A stretch of DNA of 64,000 bases from Branchinecta lynchi (GCA_023053575.1 JAKZAP010000013.1:20773716-20837715), one strand, 5' to 3'; counted from the first letter of the stretch, positions 1 to 10,687 are shown. Made by a program: numbers and translations. The notes: generated by a model not told the origin, from the letters alone.

Positions 1-1820
1 CGGGATTCCGGGAAACCCAGTCCAACTTCGATCCCCCACCGTGACCCGATCCGGTCCTGTTTTATCAGGAATGTATACAGGCTTTTCTCGATCCCTCGAC
101 TTTAGGCGATTCGCGAGATTTCCGGCGCCCCCTCCAGCCCCCCCCCAAGTGATCAGATCCGGTCCAGACTTAAAACTGAACATCCGAGCCACTTTTTCTC
201 TTTCATGCACGTCCGTTCACTTGTTCCACCAGACTTAAAACTGAATATCCTAGACGCTTGTCATCTTTCATGCACGTCCGATCACCCGTTCCAAAGTTAT
301 GAATGTCACTATATTCCAGATTCCCTACCCCTCTACTCCCCGCCCCACGATGATCGGATCAGGGAAGGGACTATTTCAAGTCAATATGGCAGAATCCCTA
401 AAATGCCTGCCAAGTTTCATGGTCCTAGCACATCTGGAAGTACCCTAACTCGAGATCACCGGAATTCCGGTAAACCCCCTCCAACTTCTCCCACTGTGAC
501 ATGATACAGTCTTGTTTTGTCAGTAATGTATCTAGGGTTTAAGCTTGTTCTTCCCACCAAGTTCTATCCCGATCCCTCGACTCTCGAGCCTTTCAGAAGA
601 TTTCCGGAGCCCCCTTCCAGCCCTCCTCCCAGTTATCGTTACTAATTTCCGGATTCCCTGTCCTCCACTCCCCCTACGATGGTCGGAACGGGGAAACGGC
701 TGTTTTAAAGGCAGTCTGTTTGGGTCCCTGATATGCCTACCAAATTTCATCGTCCTAGTGCCGAACACGCGGGATCAGAGAATTCCGCCCCTCCCCCATC
801 TCCCGCCACAGCGCCTGAATCTGATCAGGTTATAGCAATGATGTATCTAGGACTTGTGCTTGTTCTTCCCACCAAGTTTCGTCCCGATCCCTCCACTCTA
901 AGCATTTCTCAAGGTTTCCGGTGCCCCCTCTAACTGTCTCCACAAGTATCGGATCCGGTCCCGACTTCACGTGGAGCATCTGAGACGATGGCTCTTTCCA
1001 GTTGCCAAGTTTCATTCAAATCCGTTCACCCGTGCAAAAGTTATGCTTGCCACTAGATTCCAGATTCCCCATCCCTCCAATCGCCCCACGATGGTCGGAT
1101 CGGGGAAACGACTATTCTCAAGGCAATCTGCTCTTTCAAATTTCATCACACTAGTAGCCTACCAAACGCGCGAGATCACCGAATTCCGACCTCCCCCCCT
1201 CAAATTCCCCCACAGTGCCCAAAACCAGTCCGGTTATGTCAACGATGTACCTAGGACTTGTGCTTGTTCGTCCCACCAAGTTTCGTCCCTATCCCTCCAC
1301 TCCAAGCGTTTCCCAAGATTTACGGTTACCCCTTCTGCCTCCCTCCTAAGTCACCGGATCCGGCTGAGGCACGAGATCTTTCCAAATATCAAATTTCATT
1401 AAGATCCGATCACCTGTTCAAAAATTATAAATACCCCAAGATTCAGGGTTCCCCTCCCAAATACCCCAAGATTCAGGATTCCCCCTAACTCCATTCCCCC
1501 CACGATGCACGGATCAAGGAAGTGACTATTTCCAACTTTATCGTTTGGAGTCCCTGACACCCCTGCTAAGTTTCATCGTCCTAATTGATGTGGAAGTGCC
1601 CGAACTAGCAAAACCCGGACCGACCGACCGACAGGCAGACGGACGGACAGAAATTGCGATCTACCGAACATCTGAGACAAAAGCTCTTTCCATTTGCCAA
1701 GTTTCATTCAAATCCGTTCACCCGTTCAAAAGTTATGCATGTCACTAGATTCCAGATTCCCCATCCCTACACTTCTCCCACGATGGTCGGATCGGGGATA
1801 CGACTATTCTCAAGGCAGTC
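1..1820 (+). repeat. Dispersed repeat family B, several diverged copies
   Basis: This stretch has no gene. It consists of diverged copies of a repeat with recurring phrases such as CAAGTTTCATCGTCCTAG, GATCGGGGAA and 'GATCACCCGTTCAAAAGTTA', alternating with C-rich runs. One copy ends near 1610-1660 in a run of CGAC/GGAC direct repeats. The same phrases recur at 58-64 kb. The many short open frames here are by-products of the repeat, with no conserved protein signature. Confidence 0.75.
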
Positions 1821-4442
1821 TGTTCGAGTCCCCGATACGCCTACCAAATTTCACCGTCCTAGTACCGAATTCGCGAGTTCACCGAATTCCGACCCTCCCC
1901 CCCCCCTCAACACCCCCGACAGTGCGCAAATCCGGACGGTTATGTCAAAGATGTATCTAGGACTTGCGCCTGTAGGATACTTCCCGCCAACTTTCGCCCC
2001 AATCCCTCTACTCTAAGCGGTTCACAAGCTTTCCGGTTCCCTCCTCCCTCTCGCCCACCCCCACCCCCCCAAAGTCGACGGATCCTGTCCGGATTTTAAG
2101 CGGGTCGTCTGGGGCACGAGATCTTTCCAAATATCAAATTTCCTTAAAACCCGATCACCCGTTCAAAAGTTAAAAATACCTCAAGATTCCGAATTGCCCC
2201 TCCCTCCACTCCCCCCACTATGCTCGGATCGGGGAAGTAACTATTTCCAACTTAATCATTTGGGATCCCTGGTATGCCTGCCAAGTTTCATATGCCTGCC
2301 AAGTTTCATCGTCCTAGCTTCTGTGGAAGTGCCTGAACTAGCAAGCCTCGGCCCGACAAAACAAACCGACGGACCGACACAAACTGCGATCGCTATATAG
2401 CACTTGGCCGAAGGGCCAAGTTTCCGAAAGACTGTTTCCATGAAAAAAATCGACTGTTTTTACGAAAAGTCGCGGCACTTCGCGCCGACTCGGTTAATTC
2501 TTAACGACTGGCCGATAGCATAGGGGGGGGGGGGGCTTCCCCCCTCCCCACACCCACACATGACGACCCTGTTCACAACTACTCTTATGACTTCTTTTCT
2601 TTATCTAAGATTGCACATCCCAGGTCCTAGCTATCTCAGTGTTTCTATTCGAATAGCTTTTTCCCGGACAACCTGACGATAAATATTTTCACCTGACAAT
2701 AGCAAAACAAGACCAAAGGTTTCGATGGGATCCCGAAAATTTAATAGTCGATACAGGCAATTGGGTTTTGTCTTCGCCAGACTCCTTGAACGTTTTTACT
2801 ATTAAAATTTAGAAACAGACTAAGGCCAAATAGCTAATCATCTGAGAAAACCAAATTCACATATGGATTCAGCATGTGTGTTTACCTCTATAAGGCAAAC
2901 CTATTTTGACGAAACTAATTGAAACTTCTTGCCTTATCTTCTGCCAAATTTCCGGTTTCGGCCGAATTCCAGGCGAACTGCTTGTCCGGCAAAAAAAATA
3001 AAGCTCAAAAACCTATTCACAGTATCTCCTTACTCCTCCTATATCGAACATCTTATCAACTTCAAATGAAACTTTTACTTTCAACAAACTTGCCGGTTTT
3101 GGCCGGATTCCGGGCGAACTACTTGTACGGCGAGAAAATGGTTTTCATAATCCTGTACAGCATGTCTTCTTACCTCTTAAACTTCCCCACCCACCAATGC
3201 AGGGCTACAGGGCCCATCTACGAACTCGACCTTTTCCTTGACCCAAAGAATCCTCACACCAAGGCAGTCTGTTCGAGTCCAGGATACGCCTACCGAATTC
3301 CACCGTCCTAGTACCGAATTCGCGAGTTCAACGAATTCCGACCCCCCCCCCCCCTCAACTCCCCCCACAGTGCCCAAATCCGGACGGTTTTGTCAAAGAT
3401 GTATCTAGGACTTGCGCCTGTAGGCTACTTCCCGCCAACTTTCGCCCCGATCCCTCTACTCTAAGCGGTTCACAAGCTTTCCGATTCCCTCCTCCATCTC
3501 CCCCCCCCAAAGTCAACGGATCCTGTCCGGATTTTAAGCGGGTTGTCTGAGGCAAATCTTTCCAAATATCAAATTTCCTTAAAATCCGATCACCCGTCCA
3601 AAAGTTAAAAATACCTCAAGATTCCAGATTGCCCCTCCCTCCACTCCCCCCACTATGCTCGGATCGGGGAATTAACTATTTCCAACTTAATCATTTGGGG
3701 TCCCTGGTATGCCTTCCAAGTTTCATCGTCCTAGCTTGTGTGGAAGTGCCTGAACTAGCAAAACCCGAACAGACAAAAAAAAACCGACGGACCGACACAA
3801 ATTGCGATCGCTATGTCGCACTTGGCCGAAGGGCCAAGTTTCCGAAAGACTGTTTCCATGAAAAAGTGTTTTTACAAAAAGTCGCGGCACTTCGCGCCGA
3901 CTCGGTTAATTTTTAACGACTGGCCGACAACATAGGGGGGGCTTTGCCCCTCCCCACACCCACACATGACGACCCTGTTCAAAACTACTCTTATGACTTC
4001 TTTTCTTTATCTAAGATTGCACATTCCAGGTCCTAGCTATCTCAGTGTTTCTATTCGAATAGCTTTTTCCTGGACAACCTGACGATAAATCTTTTCACCT
4101 GACAATAGCAAAACAAGACCAAAGGTTTCGATGGGATCCCGAAAATTTAATACTCGATACAGGCAATTGGGTTTTGTCTTCGCCAGACTCCTTGAACGTT
4201 TTTAATATTAAAATTTAGAAACAGACTAAGGCCAAATAGCTAATCATCTGAGAAAACCAAATTCACATATGGATTCAGCATGTGTGTTTACCTCTATAAG
4301 ACAAATCTATTTTGACGAAACTAATTGAAACTTCTTGCCTTATCTTCTGCCAAATTTCCGGTTTCGGCCGAATTCCAGGCGAACTGCTTGTCCGGCAAAA
4401 AAATAAAGCTCAAAAACCTATTCACAGTATCTCCTTACTCCT
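1820..4442 (+). repeat. Left part of a ~1.41-kb tandem satellite array
   Basis: The sequence from about 1820 repeats from about 3267 and again to the right of the Polintons. A convenient landmark, AACAAGACCAAAGG, occurs near 2704 and 4111 here and at about 28157, 29566, 30976, 32385 and 33793 on the right, giving a period near 1409 bp. Each unit is a composite of family B sequence, ending in the hairpin ACTTGGCC-GAA-GGGCCAAGT around 2402-2422, and the 5' part of family A, which starts at the landmark. The unit is interrupted at 4442 by Polinton copy 1, after the host string TTACTCCT. No genes. Confidence 0.88.
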
Positions 4443-4565
4443 TTTCTGGGGGTAGAATCGGTTGATGTCTCAATAGCGCAAGATCCGAAGGGGGTTCCAA
4501 TTATAGGGGGGGGAGGGCACAACCGTTAAAAGTATCATCCCGATCTAAATAAACGGGGGGTGCAA
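4443..4565 (+). pseudogene. Remnant of the PolB N-terminal coding region, truncated and interrupted by a stop
   Basis: The PolB reading frame continues upstream of its first ATG (4566) to the element boundary, with one in-frame stop (TAA at 4527-4529). The residues on both sides resemble the segment that in related polymerases precedes the conserved K-C-F-x-W motif: a short acidic/hydrophobic stretch, a Gly-rich turn and an N-K-R-G-type lead-in. I infer that the gene once extended further left and that this end was removed when the element lost its terminus. This rests on recalled family features, not on an alignment. Confidence 0.6.
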
Positions 4566-7500
4566 ATGATCAACTTTGACACGGGCACAAAATGTTTCAT
4601 GTGGGCTGTTATCCAAGCGGGACATAAACCTTTACAGAAAGATGCAAGTCAGAGTCATCTATCACGTCTGCAGGCAGAGGGTAAGGAATTCCCAACATTG
4701 AATTTTAAGACGATAAATTACCCTTCAAAAATTGCAGATATAACCAAGTTTGAACGCGAAAATTCCGACAAAAGTATTGGCATCACGGTTTTAAGGTATG
4801 AGCCACTGACGAGTCATCCGAATGAAGCATTTTTTGAAGTTTACCCCAAAAAGAAAGATGCCAAAGGCTTGCTTTATCCAGTCCGTACCCCTTCCATCCT
4901 CAAACCCAAACATCACGTTTTCCTCCTCTATGAGCCACCGCCTTGGGATGATGATGCACAGGAAGATCAGTATGGGCATTTTTTCCCCATTGTTGACCCA
5001 AGTCGGTTGCTGAATGCAGGATGTAAGCAAAAGTCAAAGTTCTACTGTCCTTTTTGTTTATACGCCTTCCGTACGGAACGGACGTTTGATGAACATGTTT
5101 TCCACTGTAGTTCCCATGGGCGACAAGTCATTACATATCCGAACGGGGAAAGGGTTAACTACCAATTTGAAAATCATCACCATCGGCTCAGACAGCGTGA
5201 CAAAATTGTCCTCGACTGTGAAGCAGTCTTACAGGACGTTGATGACGATACTGACCGACAGAAACGACACGTACCATGTGCAGCGGCGTTTGCGCACATT
5301 CGACATGGTATGATCGATACTCCAAAGACTTTGGTTGGTTACCACGAATATTTTGGGGAAAACTGTATGGATAGTACTGCCACGAAGTTAATTGAAGTTG
5401 CAAACGGGATATTGGCAGACTACCGCAATGTAAATTTTCCTATGAAAATAAGTCCAGCAGACACTGAAAGATTACAATCTGACACCTGTTGGATTTGTAA
5501 GGAAAAGTTCTCGAGTATAGATATCGTTGTACGAGACCATTCTCACTTAGACTCGGGGGAGGCGGGGGGGTCTAACTTCAGGGGGGTCAGCCATCAACGT
5601 TGTAACTTGAATCTTCGGGCTAAAATGTTAGTGAATGTGTACGTTCATAACATCCAGTATGATAAAAACTTCCTTCTTCGCACATTTGCAAAAATGAAAG
5701 GGGTTAAAAATGATTCGTTGTGGGTCAAGGATTCTTTTCATATCACGATTGTCCCAAAATCAAGCGAGAAAATTGTTTTCTTCGACGTATCCTGGCGTGT
5801 AAATATTAACGGGGTTGAGGTTGCCAACAAGTTGCGATTTTTGGATTTTATGGCTTTCTACCCGAAATCTTTGGAAGAGCTGATAAAAGTGCAGAAAGGT
5901 GATGACCCAAACAGCTTTACTTTACTCAGACAACACCAGAGGGTCCAAGATACACCTGAACTGTACGAGCTGCTTACTCAAAAGGGTTGTTACCCCTATG
6001 AGTATTGTAGCAACTTTGACAAGTTCGAGGACACTGAACTACCTGACATTACTGACTTTTATGACTCACTGAAGGACAAAGACTGCTCACAGGAGAGGTA
6101 TGATTTTGCGCAACGGGTCTGGGCTGTTGGAGGGTGTCATACATTACGAGACTACTGTCTCCTCTATCTAATGAGTGACGTTTTATGTTTGGGGGATATT
6201 GTCTCCACTTTTGCTGATGAAGAGTATGATGATTCCCAATTGGAAATAGGATATTACTTTTCAACACCACACTTAACCTATGACTTGGTTTTCCTTTTTT
6301 CTGGTGAAAGCATCGAACTAATTTCTGATCCAGAAATTCATCAGTTTTTTGAACGTGGGCTGAGGGGGGGATTAACTTTTCATGGGAGGCGGGTTTTTGA
6401 ATCCAAGCCAAATGATCCACAGGATCCCACTTGTGCTGTTGTCCTTGACCGGAATTCCTTATACCCCGAAGTCATGAAATCATATCCATTGCCGGTGGGA
6501 GGGTTCCGATTCCTCTGTGAAGATGAATATCCTGATCTGTCCACTTTTACCCCCTATGGTGACAAGGGGTATATGTTTGAAATCGATGGGTGTATCCCAC
6601 CAGAATTTCATGATCTGTGTAAAGATTTCCCCTTCCCACCCGAAAATAAACCGGTGACGAAAGAAATGTTGAGTCCCTACAATCGTCATCTCATCACCCA
6701 AGGTTCCCATTGGACTCCCTCGAAAAAGAAATTGATTGCGGATTTCGTCCCGAAAAAAAACTTTGTAGTTCATGGCATTTTACTCAAATGGATGATTGCT
6801 CATGGTTTTGAAGTTACCAGAATTCATAAGGTTCTAGTTTTTCACCAAAAGAACTTCATGGAAAAATTCGTGGATCACTTTGTACAGAAACGTTCCCAAG
6901 CGGTTTCGGAAGTACGCAAATCCATCATGAAACTGTTCATGAATTCGGCGTATGGTAAAATGTGCGAGAGCAAACGGAACCGTCAACGTTGCGATGTTGT
7001 CAGTTCCGTACAAGAATGTCGACATATCCTAGCTGACCACAACTTCCATGATTTTACAATCTTGGAAAATGATGTTGTGGTCATGACCCGGAAGAGTCGA
7101 AACATTTATTTCAATAAGCCAATCGGGGTTGGGGTTTCCATTTTAGAGGTGTCGAAAAAGATCATGCTTGAATATTTTTATGATGTCGTCAAGACCCAGT
7201 GGCCTGCTGACGGTCAAGTTGAGGTCTTTTACTCTGACACTGATTCATTGGGTCTGCTTATTCACACCTCAGACCTGGCAGGTGATCTGACTTCGGATTT
7301 TATGCAAAGGCATACAGACTACACTAATTGGGACAAAGAGAAGTATGGGGCATTGGTGACCATGCGTCCATCAAACCTTCTGGGATTTTGTAAAAGTGAA
7401 ACGGGGAGTGGGTGGGTTAAAAGGGGGGTCATAGCCGGTCCAAAATCCTATTTCTTCGAAACAGAAGAAGGACCAAAAATTGGATGCAAAGGGGTTCCTC

Positions 7501-7784
7501 GTGCGTATGTAAAGAACCACTTTACATACGATACTTTCCACGGCGTTGTTCAACAAGGGAAAGGTGTCACAGCCTCACTGAAAGCTATTCGCTCACAAAA
7601 GATGATAAATTATAGTATCGAGTTTACCAAGGTTGCTCTATCTGCTGTATCAGACAAGTGTTATGTGATGGAAAATGGGGTAGATGTTGTACCATATGGA
7701 CACTACAGTGTTTCCGATACCCCTGAGTGTGTTGAGTACAGAGACAGTTTAAAGATATTAGAAGAGTTAGCGCGTAATTGCTAG
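4566..7784 (+). CDS. polB: Protein-primed family B DNA polymerase, N-terminally truncated (copy 1)
   Basis: The predicted product (1072 aa from ATG 4566) is the replicative polymerase of Polintons, which copies linear DNA from a protein primer and has a 3'-5' proofreading exonuclease. Visible in order: a C2H2-like finger (CPFC...H...HC, ~160-182); ExoI D-C-E (~217); a Cys/His cluster C-W-I-C...DHSH...C-N (~307-347) like an HNH/endonuclease VII fold; ExoII HNIQYD; ExoIII YLMSD (~533); polymerase motif A DRNSLYP (~627), motif B NSAYG (~793) and motif C SDTDS (~888). All catalytic acids are present. The frame extends upstream of this ATG, where it is broken and then truncated, so this start may not be the ancestral one. 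It forms its own transcription unit, ending in AATAAA at 7870. Confidence 0.93.
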   Translation: MINFDTGTKCFMWAVIQAGHKPLQKDASQSHLSRLQAEGKEFPTLNFKTINYPSKIADITKFERENSDKSIGITVLRYEPLTSHPNEAFFEVYPKKKDAKGLLYPVRTPSILKPKHHVFLLYEPPPWDDDAQEDQYGHFFPIVDPSRLLNAGCKQKSKFYCPFCLYAFRTERTFDEHVFHCSSHGRQVITYPNGERVNYQFENHHHRLRQRDKIVLDCEAVLQDVDDDTDRQKRHVPCAAAFAHIRHGMIDTPKTLVGYHEYFGENCMDSTATKLIEVANGILADYRNVNFPMKISPADTERLQSDTCWICKEKFSSIDIVVRDHSHLDSGEAGGSNFRGVSHQRCNLNLRAKMLVNVYVHNIQYDKNFLLRTFAKMKGVKNDSLWVKDSFHITIVPKSSEKIVFFDVSWRVNINGVEVANKLRFLDFMAFYPKSLEELIKVQKGDDPNSFTLLRQHQRVQDTPELYELLTQKGCYPYEYCSNFDKFEDTELPDITDFYDSLKDKDCSQERYDFAQRVWAVGGCHTLRDYCLLYLMSDVLCLGDIVSTFADEEYDDSQLEIGYYFSTPHLTYDLVFLFSGESIELISDPEIHQFFERGLRGGLTFHGRRVFESKPNDPQDPTCAVVLDRNSLYPEVMKSYPLPVGGFRFLCEDEYPDLSTFTPYGDKGYMFEIDGCIPPEFHDLCKDFPFPPENKPVTKEMLSPYNRHLITQGSHWTPSKKKLIADFVPKKNFVVHGILLKWMIAHGFEVTRIHKVLVFHQKNFMEKFVDHFVQKRSQAVSEVRKSIMKLFMNSAYGKMCESKRNRQRCDVVSSVQECRHILADHNFHDFTILENDVVVMTRKSRNIYFNKPIGVGVSILEVSKKIMLEYFYDVVKTQWPADGQVEVFYSDTDSLGLLIHTSDLAGDLTSDFMQRHTDYTNWDKEKYGALVTMRPSNLLGFCKSETGSGWVKRGVIAGPKSYFFETEEGPKIGCKGVPRAYVKNHFTYDTFHGVVQQGKGVTASLKAIRSQKMINYSIEFTKVALSAVSDKCYVMENGVDVVPYGHYSVSDTPECVEYRDSLKILEELARNC

Positions 7785-7943
7785 TGGTATTTTGTAGACG
7801 TCCTCGCCCCATTCTATAAACATGTTTGTTGATCGTTGTTTTGTTTTTTGTGTTTTGTTTTCTAGTGTAAATAAAAAATGTCTATATCCCGTGATTCTCT
7901 GACATATAAAGCTTAGTCTACCTTTAGTGGCCAGAGAGTAAAC
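7785..7943 (+). promoter_or_regulatory. PolB poly(A) signal and TATA promoter of the capsid block (copy 1)
   Basis: AATAAA at 7870-7875 lies 86 bp after the PolB stop. TATAAA at 7905-7910 lies 34 bp before the ATPase ATG at 7944, so a start site about 30 bp downstream would leave a very short leader. This compact signal pair separates the polymerase unit from the packaging/capsid unit. Copy 2 keeps both signals (18975-18980 and 19010-19015), although a T-rich tract between the genes differs by small indels. Confidence 0.6.
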
Positions 7944-8609
7944 ATGACTTTCAGTTTCCAAACCCCTTTCCGTGCAATTCTTTGCGGTCCTTCTTCGAGT
8001 GGAAAAACAACCCTACTAACTCGTATCATTGAACAACGAGAAAAAATGTTTTCTGAAGTCCCTGATCATGTAGTCGTCTGCTATGCATCCTGGCAACCTC
8101 TTTATGACAGAATTAAAGAGTTGATCCCAGACACACAATTTGTACAAGGATTGGACGTGTTCGAAATGTTAAGGAGTTCTACGCTATTGATCTTAGATGA
8201 TTTAGCGGAGTCATTTGACAATTACAGTGAACAACTGCTTAATTTGTTTACTATTCGCAGTCATCATGAAAACATTTCTGTATTTAGTATTACTCATAAT
8301 CTGTACTACCCAAGTAAAAGTTTTCGAACACTTGCCTTGAATTGTACTTATTATATCATTTATCGAGTTGTGCGTGATTCCAGTTCACTGATTACGTTAA
8401 ACCGTCAAGTGTTTCCGGGGCTGCCTGGATTCTTACTTGCTGCCTATAAAATGGCTACATCTCAGCCATACGGCTACATTGTTTTGGACCTGAATCAAAA
8501 TACACCAGAAGAATTACGGGTCTTGTCAGATCTCTTAGATAAAGAGGGATGTACAGTATATATACCTAATACTTCAAGTCTGAACCACCAGTCACGAAAA
8601 TGTCGTTGA
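7944..8609 (+). CDS. A32-like genome-packaging ATPase (copy 1)
   Basis: The 221-aa product is an FtsK/HerA-superfamily ATPase expected to pump DNA into capsids. The Walker A motif GPSSSGKT is at residues 15-22, Walker B LLILDD at about 82-87, and a sensor-like S-I-T-H-N segment near 113 matches the polar strand of this family. The size fits Polinton and adintovirus packaging ATPases. It is the first gene of the overlapping block; its last 10 bp overlap the next ORF. The start is the first ATG after the TATA box. Confidence 0.9.
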   Translation: MTFSFQTPFRAILCGPSSSGKTTLLTRIIEQREKMFSEVPDHVVVCYASWQPLYDRIKELIPDTQFVQGLDVFEMLRSSTLLILDDLAESFDNYSEQLLNLFTIRSHHENISVFSITHNLYYPSKSFRTLALNCTYYIIYRVVRDSSSLITLNRQVFPGLPGFLLAAYKMATSQPYGYIVLDLNQNTPEELRVLSDLLDKEGCTVYIPNTSSLNHQSRKCR

Positions 8610-8923
8610 AGAAGTTACATGAGCATCACCTTCTTTTCATATTATTGGCGAAAGCAAAGCCAAAACTTCGAAAAGCAATCTTAAAAAATCTCGATAATGA
8701 TTTTGTCAAAGCCTTATCGGAATTGTGTTTAAATCTAGCAGGTGGTAATGTTGAGGTATCAGATGCTGTCAGGAAGCAAGCGAGTAAGCATCGTTCGGTT
8801 ATTCGAGCTCTAGCAAAACGATCTGGTATAAAAATAAAACGGAAACGCTTAGTGCAAATCGGTGGAAGCTTTTTCAGTATTCTTTTACCGATCATATCCA
8901 GTTTAGTTGGAGCTGCTCTATAA
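8600..8923 (+). CDS. Small basic protein with hydrophobic C-terminus, pX-like (copy 1)
   Basis: The 107-aa product is Lys/Arg-rich over most of its length and ends in a glycine-led hydrophobic segment (GGSFFSILLPIISSLVG) that could enter membranes. Polinton and adintovirus genomes commonly carry a small ORF like this, compared in the literature with the adenovirus core/mu (pX) protein. That role is an inference from composition and position. It overlaps the ATPase by 10 bp and is followed one base later by the next ATG, so it belongs to the same transcript. Confidence 0.6.
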   Translation: MSLKKLHEHHLLFILLAKAKPKLRKAILKNLDNDFVKALSELCLNLAGGNVEVSDAVRKQASKHRSVIRALAKRSGIKIKRKRLVQIGGSFFSILLPIISSLVGAAL

Positions 8924-8924
8924 A

Positions 8925-9653
8925 ATGGCTAAAGCTTATAAACTCACACCAATAGAAGTTGCTCTATCCCCTTCACGTCGATTTGAAGATGCTCTAGGTA
9001 GTTTCCTTAGTGAACCAGCTGTTGAAGATGATATTAAGCTATCACTGCTACAATCTGGAGTTCAACGTATTTATAAGATTAAACCTCAACTTCAAAAACC
9101 GGTCAAAGTGGATATTGTGAAAGACAGTACGCCATCAAAGGCCCCACCTCCCCATCCGTCTTCTCCAGTGACAGACACAAACACAGACATTGTCCTAGCG
9201 TTGCCTCTTTCTTACCAGGAGAAAGCGAGACGTCTCGTGCAGTATTTTATTACTACTCAAAATGTGAGCTATTCTCCTGGTGACCCAGAGATTGAAATTA
9301 TGGGGTCCAGATATTCCATCGTTGACTTATTACACGATTTAATATCAAATAAACGACGTTTACACTGTATAGACGATCATGTGTATGAATTTCTTATTGG
9401 TTCAAAAGTACCACATAGTCTTATTAACAATAAGTCGGTACTCCAAACTTTGAAGCAATTTGAAGAAGAAAAAAATGGATGGAAATCTCTGAGTACACAT
9501 TTTCAAAGTGTATTTAGTCCTAGTACGGCAGTCTCTACCCCTCACTCTGCAAGCACCCCTCGCCCACGAACAACACGATCAGTGGCTTCTCGACTGATGA
9601 GTCAACAGTCTGGTAAGGGTATATCTCTGAAAGGGAAATGGATGACTCATTAG
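8925..9653 (+). CDS. Conserved Polinton protein of unknown function, 242 aa (copy 1)
   Basis: I do not know a function. The start is ATG 8925, one base after the upstream stop; an upstream TTG in frame is unlikely to be used in a eukaryote. The middle of the protein (~92-170) has a pattern I recall from Polinton-encoded unknowns: a L-P-x-x-Y-x-x-K-A-R-x-L segment, then S-I-V-D-L-L-H-D-L-I-S-N-K-R-R, then V-P-x-S-L-I-N-N. A Pro/Ser-rich linker lies at ~65-90 and a Ser/Thr/Pro/Arg-rich tail at ~200-228, followed by a Gly-Lys motif. A virion or assembly role is plausible from its place inside the capsid block. It overlaps the integrase start by 16 bp. Confidence 0.75.
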   Translation: MAKAYKLTPIEVALSPSRRFEDALGSFLSEPAVEDDIKLSLLQSGVQRIYKIKPQLQKPVKVDIVKDSTPSKAPPPHPSSPVTDTNTDIVLALPLSYQEKARRLVQYFITTQNVSYSPGDPEIEIMGSRYSIVDLLHDLISNKRRLHCIDDHVYEFLIGSKVPHSLINNKSVLQTLKQFEEEKNGWKSLSTHFQSVFSPSTAVSTPHSASTPRPRTTRSVASRLMSQQSGKGISLKGKWMTH

Positions 9654-10687
9654 GAAATATCTATCGGAACATTGGTGAGGTTGGAAGTATTTCTGCTCCA
9701 GGTGTTTTAGCTCGTGCCGCGAACGTTCCATTAAAATCAGCTCTGAAGCATTTGGAAAGTGAAGAAAGTTATACGTTACATCGAAATAGGCGCCTAAGGG
9801 CTGATCATTATCGTCGCACCAAAGCCCTTTACCCTGGTGAGTTTGCTCAGTCGGATTTGCTTATACTGGATAAACACCTGATAAAGCACAATCATCCATA
9901 TCGCTATCTGTTGGTTATCATTGATGTATTCAGTCGATACGTAAATGTTCGCCCTCTGAAAACGAAAACAGGCAAGGAAGTGGCTCTTGCAATAGACTCT
10001 GTCTTGAAAGAGAGGCCCTATAGGCTATTACAGACGGATAGGGGGTCCGAGTATGTAAATCCAGCTGTTAAGAAGGTACTAGAGAAATACAACACTAAAC
10101 TGTTCCATTCTCATTCTCCTATTAAAGCTGCTTTGGCTGAAAGAATGAATCGAACGCTGCGACTGATGATTACTCGTTACTGTACATTACAAAACACATT
10201 CTCATTTATTCCGGCCATCCCGGCAATGGTCAGTCAGTATAATCATTCACCTCACAGATCGTTACGGTTCAGGAGACCGGTGGATATTACTAGTGAAAAT
10301 GCAAGTAGCTTATTTACTGAAATTTACCCAATCCTTCCAGTACCGAAAGCACCCAAGTTTCAAGTGGGTGATACAGTACGCATCAACCGATTACAGGGTT
10401 ATTTTGAGAAGGGTAATCACCTATGGAGTACAGAACTTTTTAAGATAGCTGAAATCAAATTCACCAATCCGTTGACGTATAAACTTCGCGATTATAAAGA
10501 TGAAACAATAGAAGGTGGATTCTACGACCACGAACTACAGAAAGTCAATGACCTGGGCAGTTACAAAATTGAAAAGATACTTAAGACCCGGTATGTACGT
10601 GGTCAGAAACAGTTGCTTGTGCGTTGGCTTGGATACACCTCAGCTCACGATTCTTGGGTACCTGCATCAACAATTCATCATGTCTGA
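9638..10687 (+). CDS. int: Retrovirus-like DDE integrase with C-terminal chromodomain (copy 1)
   Basis: The 349-aa product would join element ends to host DNA. The catalytic triad can be read as D73 (FAQSD), D134 (QTDRGSEY) and E168 (ALAERMNR), with spacing typical of the rve fold. An SH3-like basic segment (~238-275) is followed by a chromodomain at ~305-345 (YKIEKIL...VRWLGY...SWVP), which in chromointegrases reads histone marks and steers target choice. All key residues are intact here, unlike in copy 2. It overlaps the upstream ORF by 16 bp and the penton ORF by 8 bp. Confidence 0.93.
   Translation: MDDSLGNIYRNIGEVGSISAPGVLARAANVPLKSALKHLESEESYTLHRNRRLRADHYRRTKALYPGEFAQSDLLILDKHLIKHNHPYRYLLVIIDVFSRYVNVRPLKTKTGKEVALAIDSVLKERPYRLLQTDRGSEYVNPAVKKVLEKYNTKLFHSHSPIKAALAERMNRTLRLMITRYCTLQNTFSFIPAIPAMVSQYNHSPHRSLRFRRPVDITSENASSLFTEIYPILPVPKAPKFQVGDTVRINRLQGYFEKGNHLWSTELFKIAEIKFTNPLTYKLRDYKDETIEGGFYDHELQKVNDLGSYKIEKILKTRYVRGQKQLLVRWLGYTSAHDSWVPASTIHHV

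Noticed and set aside
8907..8924. Upstream TTG start for the 242-aa Polinton protein
   Set aside because: It overlaps the upstream gene and non-ATG starts are unlikely in this setting; ATG 8925 sits one base after the preceding stop.
10515..10679. N-terminal extension of the penton ORF
   Set aside because: This segment is an out-of-frame shadow of the integrase gene; ATG 10680 gives a protein of expected size.
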